Shown one piece after another: positions 57,122 to 64,000 of a stretch of 64,000 nucleotides of DNA. The position numbers and the translations under genes were made by a program. The notes under the pieces are model-generated. The model saw nothing but the letters and a program-made list of their open reading frames with translations, had not been told where the DNA came from and ran no database searches. Each line of letters starts with the position of its first letter. Within the stretch, counting starts at the first letter, position 1. Source of the DNA: Pseudobacillus wudalianchiensis (GTDB taxonomy: Bacteria; Bacillota; Bacilli; Bacillales; Domibacillaceae); the NCBI RefSeq assembly GCF_001685015.1, contig NZ_MAYT01000023.1:1-64000 (forward strand), written 5' to 3'.

Positions 57122-58873
57122 ATGAACGTCGTTCTCAGCACATTAAACGCTAAATATATTCATACCAATTTGGCTATCCGTTACTTAAGGGCTTTTGCAG
57201 AGCCGGATTATCAAGTAGACCTGGCCGAATATACGATTAAAGATCCTGCTATTAATATTGTAACGGACCTCTATAAACGCCAGCCAAATATACTAGGATT
57301 CAGCTGCTACATTTGGAATATCGAAGAAACACTTGCTGTCGTTAAAATGATGAAAAAGGTTCTTCCCGAAACAATCATTGTTCTCGGTGGCCCAGAAGTG
57401 ACTTATGACGTTCCTTATTGGCTTGAACGAATTCCAGAGGCGGACTTTATCGTAATCGGCGAAGGAGAAGAAACGTTCAAGCAGCTGCTTGATGAAATAA
57501 AGGGTGAGCAGGATTGGAATAAAGTAAGCGGCATTGGTTATTTAGAAAATGGAAAGCCAAAAATCAACCCGCAACGAAACAAGTTAGACTTGCGCGAGCT
57601 GCCTTCGCCATTTCGATTTGATGAAGACAAAGCCCATTTGTCTAAAAGAATCACCTATATCGAAACGAGCCGCGGCTGTCCGTTCCGTTGTCAATTTTGC
57701 CTTTCTTCCATTGAGGTCGGTGTCCGCTACTTTAACCGGGAAGCCATTAAAGAAGATATCCGCTATCTAATGGCAAACGGTGCCAAGACGATTAAGTTTG
57801 TCGATCGGACGTTTAATATTAGCCGCAGCTATGCAATGGAAATGTTTCAATTTCTCATTGATGAGCACGTTCCTGGAACGGTTTTTCAATTTGAAATTAC
57901 CGCGGACATCATGCGGCCGGAAGTTATTGATTTTCTCAACAAAAATGCACCTAAAGGATTGTTCCGCTTCGAAATTGGCGTACAATCAACAAATGACACG
58001 ACAAATGAACTCGTTATGCGGAAACAAAATTGGTCGAAGCTTGTACGTACCGTTACAATGGTCAAGGAAGGCGGAAAAATCGATCAGCACCTTGATTTAA
58101 TTGCCGGCTTACCGGAAGAGGATTATCATTCCTTCCGCAAAACGTTCAATGATGTTTTTGCGCTCCGTCCGGAAGAGCTTCAGCTTGGCTTTTTAAAAAT
58201 GCTTCGCGGCACCGGCTTGCGTATACGTGCAGCGGAACATGACTACGTGTACATGGACCATGCACCGTACGAGATTTTAGGGAATAACCTTTTACCTTTT
58301 GCCGACATCGTAAAAATCAAACAAGTTGAAGATGTGCTTGAAAAGTATTGGAATGACCATCGGATGAATGAAACGATTGAATACATTGTCACTCATTGCT
58401 TTGAAACACCGTTTGACTTTTTCCAATCGTTCGGAGCTTATTGGGAAGAACAAGGCTGGGGCAGAATTGGTCATCAATTAGAGGACTTATTCAAACGTCT
58501 GCGAGAATTTTTACTTGCAGTCCGTCCTCATCAGTATCCAGAGATTGAAAGCATTATGAAGTACGATTATTTGCTGAATCAGCGGTACAAGCCGCGGAAG
58601 CCTTGGTGGGAACCTGTACTTACTAGACAAGAACGCTCTTCTTTATACCAAAACATTTTACAAAACCCTCTCCTTCTTGGTCAGGACTTTGTCAATCTTG
58701 GATTAACAGAAAGAGACGTCTATAAACACACGATGATCGAGCCATTAACGATGTCGTTTATAGAAGGCAGTTGGTTGAAACGCCCTACTTATCTTGTCGC
58801 CTACTTTGAGCCGGCAAGCGGGCATCCTACTTTCTTTTTCATGGAAAGTGAAGCAGCCGCAAACGCCATGTAA
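57122..58873 (+). CDS. B12-binding-domain radical SAM protein (DUF4080 type)
   Basis: A 583-residue enzyme. The N-terminal cobalamin-binding-like Rossmann domain (residues ~1-140; LGFSCYIWNIEETL, IVLGGPEVTYDVP, VIGEGEETF) is followed by a radical SAM barrel with CPFRCQFC (CxxxCxxC, ~residues 184-191) and a C-terminal DUF4080-like region. The DxHxxG cobalamin motif is not evident, so B12 may not bind by the lower axial mode. Substrate unknown. Co-transcribed with the acyltransferase gene. Confidence 0.88.
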   Translation: MNVVLSTLNAKYIHTNLAIRYLRAFAEPDYQVDLAEYTIKDPAINIVTDLYKRQPNILGFSCYIWNIEETLAVVKMMKKVLPETIIVLGGPEVTYDVPYWLERIPEADFIVIGEGEETFKQLLDEIKGEQDWNKVSGIGYLENGKPKINPQRNKLDLRELPSPFRFDEDKAHLSKRITYIETSRGCPFRCQFCLSSIEVGVRYFNREAIKEDIRYLMANGAKTIKFVDRTFNISRSYAMEMFQFLIDEHVPGTVFQFEITADIMRPEVIDFLNKNAPKGLFRFEIGVQSTNDTTNELVMRKQNWSKLVRTVTMVKEGGKIDQHLDLIAGLPEEDYHSFRKTFNDVFALRPEELQLGFLKMLRGTGLRIRAAEHDYVYMDHAPYEILGNNLLPFADIVKIKQVEDVLEKYWNDHRMNETIEYIVTHCFETPFDFFQSFGAYWEEQGWGRIGHQLEDLFKRLREFLLAVRPHQYPEIESIMKYDYLLNQRYKPRKPWWEPVLTRQERSSLYQNILQNPLLLGQDFVNLGLTERDVYKHTMIEPLTMSFIEGSWLKRPTYLVAYFEPASGHPTFFFMESEAAANAM

Positions 58874-58882
58874 CCTAAATAC

Positions 58883-58926
58883 AAATAGGCTGATTTGTCC
58901 CTTAGCGGACGAATCAGCCTATTTTG
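58883..58926. terminator. bidirectional terminator between the radical SAM and anti-sigma genes
   Basis: AATAGGCTGATT-GTCC pairs with GGAC-AATCAGCCTATT, with one bulge on each side, then TTTT. Confidence 0.85.
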
Positions 58927-58932
58927 ATTTCT

Positions 58933-59664
58933 TCAAGAAGAGCCAACAATCTTTTTCCCTCTTGGCGCAGTGCTATACGGATCAGGCTCCACTGTAATGC
59001 CAATTTGATCGAATTGCGTATCGTGTGCAAGCTCGTACGTTAATGCTCCCTCGCCGCTTTTATTCGGTTTAAATATCCCGGCATTTTCTCTCTTTCCATT
59101 TCTTAACAACCACACTTGATAGACCTCCGAACCGTTCAGCTCCGGCAAATCATCTACTTGGACAACTAACCTTTTTTCTTCTCCTTGCTGCAACACAATC
59201 GCAGAGCCATCTGTATTTAAAGGATTCCCTAGCTCTGCAGCCTGCAAGGAAAAAGTGGAGACTACTTCGACAGGAAGGTTCCCTTGGATAGTTTCATGCC
59301 TCAGTTGATTATTAGAGATGGTTAAAGCGACCGAAACAACCATCAATAACAAAACCGTTATGCTCGCTACAGGAGAAAACTGTCTCGAAAGCCATCCCAT
59401 CCATTGGCTGATACGAGCCAGCCAGGATGTCTTTTCGTATTTTTCCTGATCGTCAAAAACAAATGCCATCACTTCCGATTTTAACGTTTCCGGTACTTCT
59501 TTTTCTTCTATATCTAAGTATAAGGAATGCCAGATATCCGTCATAATTTTATACTCCTTTGAACAGTCAGGGCAATGATGTAAATGCTGTTCGAATTTCT
59601 TTTTAGCCCTTTGGTCTAAGTCATCCGCCATAAATGAAAGCAGGTGATCACATTCCCTGTCCAT
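58933..59664 (-). CDS. anti-sigma factor, zinc-binding N-terminus and RskA-type C-terminus
   Basis: A 243-residue single-pass membrane protein. Cytoplasmic ZAS-type motif HLHHCPDC (HxxxCxxC, ~residues 27-34), one membrane helix (~98-118) and an extracytoplasmic RskA-like domain (LNGSEVYQVWLLRNGKRENA ... ITVEPD). It would hold the adjacent ECF sigma factor inactive until an envelope signal triggers its release. Its ATG directly follows the sigma stop (TAAATG), implying coupled translation. Confidence 0.92.
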   Translation of the reverse strand: MDRECDHLLSFMADDLDQRAKKKFEQHLHHCPDCSKEYKIMTDIWHSLYLDIEEKEVPETLKSEVMAFVFDDQEKYEKTSWLARISQWMGWLSRQFSPVASITVLLLMVVSVALTISNNQLRHETIQGNLPVEVVSTFSLQAAELGNPLNTDGSAIVLQQGEEKRLVVQVDDLPELNGSEVYQVWLLRNGKRENAGIFKPNKSGEGALTYELAHDTQFDQIGITVEPDPYSTAPRGKKIVGSS

Positions 59665-60219
59665 TTACAAATCCTCCACTTCTAAATACTTTTTTAATTG
59701 TTTTAAGGATTGATGCAGCCTGCTTTTCACTGTGCCTACTGGCTCATTCTCTATTTCAGCAATTTCTGTTAGAGAAAACCCTTTCCAATAAAATAAATCA
59801 ATCAATCTCTTTTGTGCAGTACTTAACTTGCTTTTAGCAGCCAATACCGCATTAAGTGTTAACCTCTGTTCAATTTCGTCCACTGGATTGGTCAATTCAG
59901 CAGAAGCATGCTCCTGGATTTGTTCAGTATGTTTTACATGGAGACTATTTTTTCGAATATAATCCAAGCACACGTTTCGAGTAATGGTCAAAAGCCAATT
60001 AACAAATTTTCCTTTTGAAGAGTCATAGGAGCTTTTCGTTGTCCATAGTTTCAAAAACACTAACTGAACCATTTCCTTCGTTGAGTCTGCATCACCGTTT
60101 GCAAATTTAAAGGCAAAGCTATAAATCAATTTTATATAACGGTCATATAACTCTTCCAGGGCAGACCGGTGTTTTTTCATCACTAGTATGATTAACTCTT
60201 CATCACTTTTTTCCTTCAA
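59665..60219 (-). CDS. ECF-family RNA polymerase sigma factor
   Basis: A 184-residue sigma-70 family member with sigma region 2 (LYDRYIKLIYSFAFKFANG, then WLLTITRNVCLDYIRKN) and region 4 (LFYWKGFSLTEIAEIENEPV then GTVKSRLHQSLKQLKKYL). It starts at TTG (60219), with AAGGAGGG upstream. Pairs with the anti-sigma factor that follows. It is not the ylaC-ylaD pair of B. subtilis, whose anti-sigma is much shorter. No clear autoregulatory ECF promoter was found. Confidence 0.93.
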   Translation of the reverse strand: MKEKSDEELIILVMKKHRSALEELYDRYIKLIYSFAFKFANGDADSTKEMVQLVFLKLWTTKSSYDSSKGKFVNWLLTITRNVCLDYIRKNSLHVKHTEQIQEHASAELTNPVDEIEQRLTLNAVLAAKSKLSTAQKRLIDLFYWKGFSLTEIAEIENEPVGTVKSRLHQSLKQLKKYLEVEDL

Positions 60220-60336
60220 ACAGACCCGCCCTCCTTGCTATGATAATCCTTACATTTTAAGCTCTGTTATAGTTGATGATTGAAAAACAGCCTTCACCTT
60301 TAATGAAGCCAAATTCTATTCATTCCATAATAAAGA

Positions 60337-60505
60337 ACCGCCACTATGGCGGTCGCAGAGTTATAGATAAAGTCTATAGTCTATTCCTCAGGCTAGTTGA
60401 AAACGGTTATCTTTCGAGGAGCGGAGTGACCATCAGGGTCATGAGCAACGAAGAAAGCGAGCGTTTCTCAACAGCCTGGGACCGCCACCATGGCGGTCGT
60501 TCCCT
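60337..60505. repeat. dispersed structured repeat, copy C (long form)
   Basis: Bounded by two near-identical hairpins, ACCGCC-actat-GGCGGT (60337-60353) and ACCGCC-accat-GGCGGT (60481-60497). Inside: TTATAGATAAAGTCT (60361-60375), CAGGCTAGTTGAAAACG (60389-60405) pairing imperfectly with CGTTTCTCAACAGCCTG (60462-60478), and a central TGACC/GGGTCA hairpin. The right block is shared with copies A and B. An 80-codon frame through it is an artefact. It may terminate the lipoprotein transcript. Confidence 0.7.
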
Positions 60506-60516
60506 AAAAGAGTGAT

Positions 60517-60999
60517 TTATTGAAAGGTTGTATTTTTATTTATAATATACCAAACACTTTTCACCCCTTGTCCCTTTAGATCCCCTTCTTGTTTATCACC
60601 GGCAAAGTAATACAGCGGATAACCCTTATACGTAACTTGTTGCTGGCCATTATCTTCCCTTGTAATGGTCCCAAAATCTTCTTTCTCGAATCCTGCTGGC
60701 ACCTCAAAATTACTTTCTGTAAATGGAGGCCATTTCTCCAGGCATTCACCGCTGCAATGACTCTTTTCCTCTTCATCCTTCTTAAAATAATAAAGGGTCA
60801 TTCCTTTAGAATCAGCAAGATATTCACCTGCTGATTGATCTTTGAGCAACTGCAAGTTCTGAGTTTCTTCAGCAGCGGTCTCGACCGCCGCATCCTTGCC
60901 TTTATCACTTGTCGGTTCAGCGGCATTGTCGCTCTTTCCACAGGCAGCTAAAAGAATAAGAGCTGAAAATAGAAAGACCATCCATCGTTTTTTATTCAT
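60517..60999 (-). CDS. lipoprotein with COG4315-type secreted repeats
   Basis: A 160-residue lipoprotein: signal peptide with lipobox LAAC (Cys20), a linker, then two repeats of the 'secreted repeat of unknown function' (PF03640): GMTLYYFKKDEEEKSHCSGEC-like LEKWPPF and GYPLYYFAGDKQEGDLKGQG-like VKSVWY. The CSGEC cysteines may be redox- or metal-active. GGGAG lies before the ATG. It follows the AcfC-like gene by 22 nt, likely one operon, and lies upstream of the ECF sigma gene, separated by the repeat. Confidence 0.85.
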   Translation of the reverse strand: MNKKRWMVFLFSALILLAACGKSDNAAEPTSDKGKDAAVETAAEETQNLQLLKDQSAGEYLADSKGMTLYYFKKDEEEKSHCSGECLEKWPPFTESNFEVPAGFEKEDFGTITREDNGQQQVTYKGYPLYYFAGDKQEGDLKGQGVKSVWYIINKNTTFQ

Positions 61000-61021
61000 C
61001 TTTGCTCACTCCCTTTTAAAT

Positions 61022-61804
61022 CTATTGCCAACCCCATTTTTGAAACACTTGATGAGAGGTTCTCTTCTTCAAATATTGGATAAACATTTTTGCTTCTTTC
61101 TTGTTATCAGAATTGTTCGTTATACTAATCGGTGTGCCTCTGTACAGCTTGTCCTGAACGGGCAGCTGTACTAAATCCGTTACATCAGGCAGCCGATAAT
61201 GCCACGACTCATAAGTAATCCAAGCATCATATTTAGAGTTCTTTTTCCAAAGATCAATGGCTTCGGCACTCGTTTTAACGGATAGGGCGATATTTCTTTC
61301 AATACCGGGAATCAGCCCTTTTCTTCCCGCTAGATCTTCCCACATTCCAAGCTGGCCTGCTCCATTTACATCAATAATCTTCACACCTTTTTTCGTTAAG
61401 TCCCCGAGCGATTGAATGTGTTTAGGGTTTCCTTTTCTAACTAGAATCCCCACTGGCCGCGCGTAAAGCTCAGTTCGTGTTTTTTCGTTAATGATCCCCG
61501 GATGTTGGATCGTAAAATTGGTCAGCATATACTCGGAACCGCCATAAATAAGATCAGCATCTTCTTTTGCTTGGGTAATCCATTTTTCTTCCGGTCCGCC
61601 TGTTACTTCCACTTTTATCCCTGTTTCTCTCGTGAACTGTTCCGCCAGCTCGTTCATTGGGGCAAGAGGGCCGCCGGGACCGTAAACCTTAATAGTGTCA
61701 TCAGGATTCATCGCCTCCCCCTTCTGCAAAAAAACAGATGACAGCCCTCCAAATAACGCGACAATCATCACGAAGACTGCGGTTAACATTGTTTTCTTCT
61801 TCAA
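61022..61804 (-). CDS. AcfC-like periplasmic-type substrate-binding protein
   Basis: A 260-residue exported binding protein. N-terminal signal (MKKKTMLTAVFVMIVALFGG, cleavage likely after GEA), then the motif IKVYGPGGPLAPMNELAEQF typical of accessory colonization factor AcfC-like members of the molybdate/sulfate-binding superfamily; GPEEKWI and GGSEYMLTNF follow. It may bind an organic anion, citrate-like or similar (inference). TTG start at 61804, with GAAGAGGA close upstream. No permease or ATPase gene is adjacent. Confidence 0.82.
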   Translation of the reverse strand: MKKKTMLTAVFVMIVALFGGLSSVFLQKGEAMNPDDTIKVYGPGGPLAPMNELAEQFTRETGIKVEVTGGPEEKWITQAKEDADLIYGGSEYMLTNFTIQHPGIINEKTRTELYARPVGILVRKGNPKHIQSLGDLTKKGVKIIDVNGAGQLGMWEDLAGRKGLIPGIERNIALSVKTSAEAIDLWKKNSKYDAWITYESWHYRLPDVTDLVQLPVQDKLYRGTPISITNNSDNKKEAKMFIQYLKKRTSHQVFQKWGWQ

Positions 61805-62074
61805 TCCTCTTCACTCTCCTTGCTTTTTCACTCCGTCTATATTAAATAACGAACTCAACAAAGGAACGGTTTGAATCTTTTTACTTTTCTTTCTCTTCTG
61901 TACAAATGCCCCTCTAGCCCTATAGTCCGACAAGGGCAGTCATTCGCTTATATGATTCGCTTCTTATTCATACAATACGATAAAAACTTCTTATTTAAGC
62001 TCGTCAAAACACATTGATCTTTGGCAAAAAATAGCTATTATTAAATCTATGAGACTATTTTTGTGGAGGAGTTC

Positions 62075-62770
62075 ATGAACGAACAACTTATTTTAATTGT
62101 AGAAGATGAAGTATCCATCCGGAAATTTATCGCTTTAAATTTAAAGAGGGCCAACTTTTCTACAAAGGAAGCTCCGAACGGAAAAGAGGCTTTATCGATC
62201 ATTGATAAGGAAAGAATCAGCTTAGTCATTTTGGATTTAAATTTACCTGACATAGACGGTCTTGAAGTATGTGAAAAGCTGCGGGCTGCCCACCCCCATC
62301 TTCCTGTCATCATCTTATCTGCTCGCGGGCAGGATATGGATCGGATTACAGGCCTTGAACTTGGGGCTGATGACTATATTGTTAAGCCCTTTAATCCGCT
62401 TGAACTTGTGGCACGGATTCGTTCTGTTCTCAGACGTACAGAAAGTATACGAGAGCCTGAACCACTCTTAACATCGGGTCCCCTTGAGCTCAATTTAAAA
62501 GAGCAAACGCTCACCAAACATCAACAGCCTATTAAACTGACGATGCGGGAATTTCATTTACTAAAATTGTTCTTTTCAAAAATAAATGAACCGATCAGCA
62601 GAGATGAATTGCTAAATGAGGTGTGGGGCGAAAACTATTTTGGTGACACCAAAACAGTAGATGTTCATATTAGACGGCTCAGAGAAAAAATTGAAGATGA
62701 TCCCTCCCATCCTGTTTTCATTGAAACCATTTGGGGCTGCGGCTATCGTTTTAAAAGGATCTATACATGA
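62075..62770 (+). CDS. OmpR/PhoB-family response regulator
   Basis: A 231-residue regulator: receiver domain with acidic pair VEDE, phosphoacceptor Asp in LVILDLNLPD (~Asp53), and Lys in YIVKPF; C-terminal winged HTH (TVDVHIRRLREKIEDDP). The ATG at 62075 follows GGAGGAG by 3-4 nt, and the GTG at 62063 is part of that site. It overlaps the kinase gene by 4 nt (ATGA). Divergent from the AcfC-like gene; TTGATC/TATTAT with 16-bp spacing near 62013-62042 is a possible promoter. Confidence 0.94.
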   Translation: MNEQLILIVEDEVSIRKFIALNLKRANFSTKEAPNGKEALSIIDKERISLVILDLNLPDIDGLEVCEKLRAAHPHLPVIILSARGQDMDRITGLELGADDYIVKPFNPLELVARIRSVLRRTESIREPEPLLTSGPLELNLKEQTLTKHQQPIKLTMREFHLLKLFFSKINEPISRDELLNEVWGENYFGDTKTVDVHIRRLREKIEDDPSHPVFIETIWGCGYRFKRIYT

Positions 62771-64000
62771 AACAAGGGATTAAAAGGAGGCTTACCTTAA
62801 GCTATTTCTTCATGATTCTCTTGACGGTCTTTATTTTTGAGGCCATTATTATTTTCTCCCTGCACTTCTACTATACGGACAGCGTGGAGCAAACATTAAG
62901 TGATCAAGGCATCGTATTTTCCAACTTTTATGACGATTATTTAGAAAGTCATAAGCTAGAAGATCATGCTCAAGAAATGCTTGACACGTATAACTTTCTT
63001 GTGAGTACAAGAACCCAAATCATTGGGCTGAACGGTCAAGTCCTGGCCGATAACTATGAACCCTCAGCCCAATGGATTCAGGATCCAGATGTCACAGCGG
63101 CGAAGAATGGACAAATTGGAGTATGGAAGACAAAACAAAATAAAGAAGCGATCATGTCTGTTTCGCAGCCGCTTAAAAAAAATGGACAAGCCGTCGGTAT
63201 CATCAGGTTCACAACATCCTTAGAGCCTATGAAACACATCTTTTATAAAAACGTAGGCTTTCTTTCTCTTATCGGTGCCGTCGTTGTAGCGGTCTCTGCG
63301 GGGATTAGCTATTTTTTAGCAGGCTCTATTAAACGGCCGATCACGGAAATCACGTTAGCGGCTGAACAGATGGCGAGCGGTCGATTTTCCACAAGGGTTC
63401 ATAAAAGGCAGGATGATGAAATCGGCAAGTTAGCCGATACACTAAATTACATGGCGAGCGAAGTAGAAAGACACGAACAGTTGAAAAATGAATTTATTGC
63501 TTCGATTTCACATGAGCTGCGTACTCCCCTGACTTCGATTAAAGGATGGGCGGTGACGCTCCAGGAGATCACAGATGATATAACAACAAAAGAAGGTCTT
63601 GAAATCATTTCAGCTGAGAGCGACCGGCTCACTCATCTCGTCGGCGATTTATTAGATTTATCCAGCCTGACATCAGGAAAAATCAAACTGACGATCGAAC
63701 AAGCTTCTCTCGTTGACATTTGCCGGCAAGTGGTCCAACAAATGCAGCCTCGTGGAGAACGGCAGATGATCCAGCTGCAGCTTACTTATGAATCTTCTAT
63801 TCCAAATAGTTCTCTAGATAAAAATCGAATGAAGCAAGTGCTGATCAACCTATTAGACAATTCATTTAAATTCACACCGCAAGGAGGAACGATCTCTGTT
63901 CACATCGGAATAGAGGATCAAAACATTAAAATCAGTGTTTCTGATACAGGATCGGGAATTTCTGCAGAAGAATTGGAATGGGTAAAAGATAAATTTTATA
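62767..64000 (+). CDS. sensor histidine kinase, partial (cut by window end)
   Basis: The first ~411 residues of a membrane kinase. TM1 (~residues 10-32), extracytoplasmic sensor (~33-158), TM2 (~160-182), HAMP (~183-236; IKRPITEITLAAEQMASG), HisKA with FIASISHELRTPLTSIKG (phospho-His ~residue 246), then the ATPase domain with N box (NLLDNSFKF) and G1 (DTGSGI). The remainder lies past the window. It overlaps the regulator by ATGA, so the two form an operon. Confidence 0.94.
   Translation, partial: MKQGIKRRLTLSYFFMILLTVFIFEAIIIFSLHFYYTDSVEQTLSDQGIVFSNFYDDYLESHKLEDHAQEMLDTYNFLVSTRTQIIGLNGQVLADNYEPSAQWIQDPDVTAAKNGQIGVWKTKQNKEAIMSVSQPLKKNGQAVGIIRFTTSLEPMKHIFYKNVGFLSLIGAVVVAVSAGISYFLAGSIKRPITEITLAAEQMASGRFSTRVHKRQDDEIGKLADTLNYMASEVERHEQLKNEFIASISHELRTPLTSIKGWAVTLQEITDDITTKEGLEIISAESDRLTHLVGDLLDLSSLTSGKIKLTIEQASLVDICRQVVQQMQPRGERQMIQLQLTYESSIPNSSLDKNRMKQVLINLLDNSFKFTPQGGTISVHIGIEDQNIKISVSDTGSGISAEELEWVKDKFY

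Noticed and set aside
60273-60515. An 80-codon plus-strand reading frame
   Set aside because: It lies wholly in the structured repeat copy C and encodes its hairpins; no ribosome site, and composition is that of the repeat.

Overview
The window is a conserved chromosomal stretch of a Gram-positive, endospore-forming, probably motile member of the Bacillaceae. Evidence: nearly every gene has a recognisable Bacillus subtilis counterpart, local order is kept (pycA-ftsW-ylaN; ylaL-ylaF-typA; yktC-ykzI-yktB-yktA-speA-SR1-pdhDCBA; ykyA-def-ykrA; rpoY-rnjA-ktrC; ykuV-ykuU-dapL-dapH-ccpC; darB-ykuJ; ykuE-ykyB-cheV-patA; ykvS; ykvI-clpE; kinD), sporulation genes are present (ylaJ, tgl, kinD), and starts sit behind AGGAGG-type sites with many TTG/GTG codons. 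It is not B. subtilis itself: several blocks are rearranged and the repeats differ. No rRNA, tRNA, prophage, IS element or CRISPR array was seen.

Layout. 1-10.8 kb: pyruvate carboxylase (partial), FtsW, YlaN, the yla genes, TypA, an inositol monophosphatase and small ykt genes. 10.9-21 kb: arginine decarboxylase SpeA, an SR1-type dual-function RNA with its 38-residue peptide, spore transglutaminase, a lipoprotein deacetylase, the pyruvate dehydrogenase operon and YkyA. 21-26 kb: deformylase, YkrA, an unannotated basic 23-residue peptide, a 360-bp array of structured repeats, RpoY, RNase J1 and KtrC. 26-35 kb: cytochrome bd oxidase with a Rex box, the YkuU/YkuV redox pair under a PerR-like promoter, DapH/DapL, CcpC and an MFS exporter. 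35-48 kb: c-di-AMP receptor DarB, a glutaredoxin, YkuE, YkyB, CheV with a sigma-D promoter, LysE, CorA, PatA, an SDR enzyme, a CPBP protease and YkvI. 48-64 kb: ClpE with five CtsR heptads, two peptidase/nucleotidase genes, KinD, an acyltransferase plus B12/radical SAM pair, an ECF sigma/anti-sigma pair, two exported proteins and a two-component system cut by the window end.

Functional links. DapH, PatA and DapL together give the N-acetyl branch of diaminopimelate/lysine synthesis. PDH, PycA, DarB, SR1/SR1P, CcpC and CydAB form a central-carbon and redox theme. RpoY and RNase J1 belong to transcription and RNA decay. KtrC and DarB belong to c-di-AMP/potassium physiology.

The least explained material is (a) the roughly 120-bp-period structured array at 23.18-23.54 kb, (b) a dispersed element sharing a CAACAGCCTG end at about 8.4, 50.1 and 60.4 kb, next to terminator hairpins, (c) the basic peptide at 22.97 kb and (d) the 59-64 kb ECF/lipoprotein/AcfC/two-component neighbourhood. 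I did not find a clearly novel multi-gene defence or mobile system.
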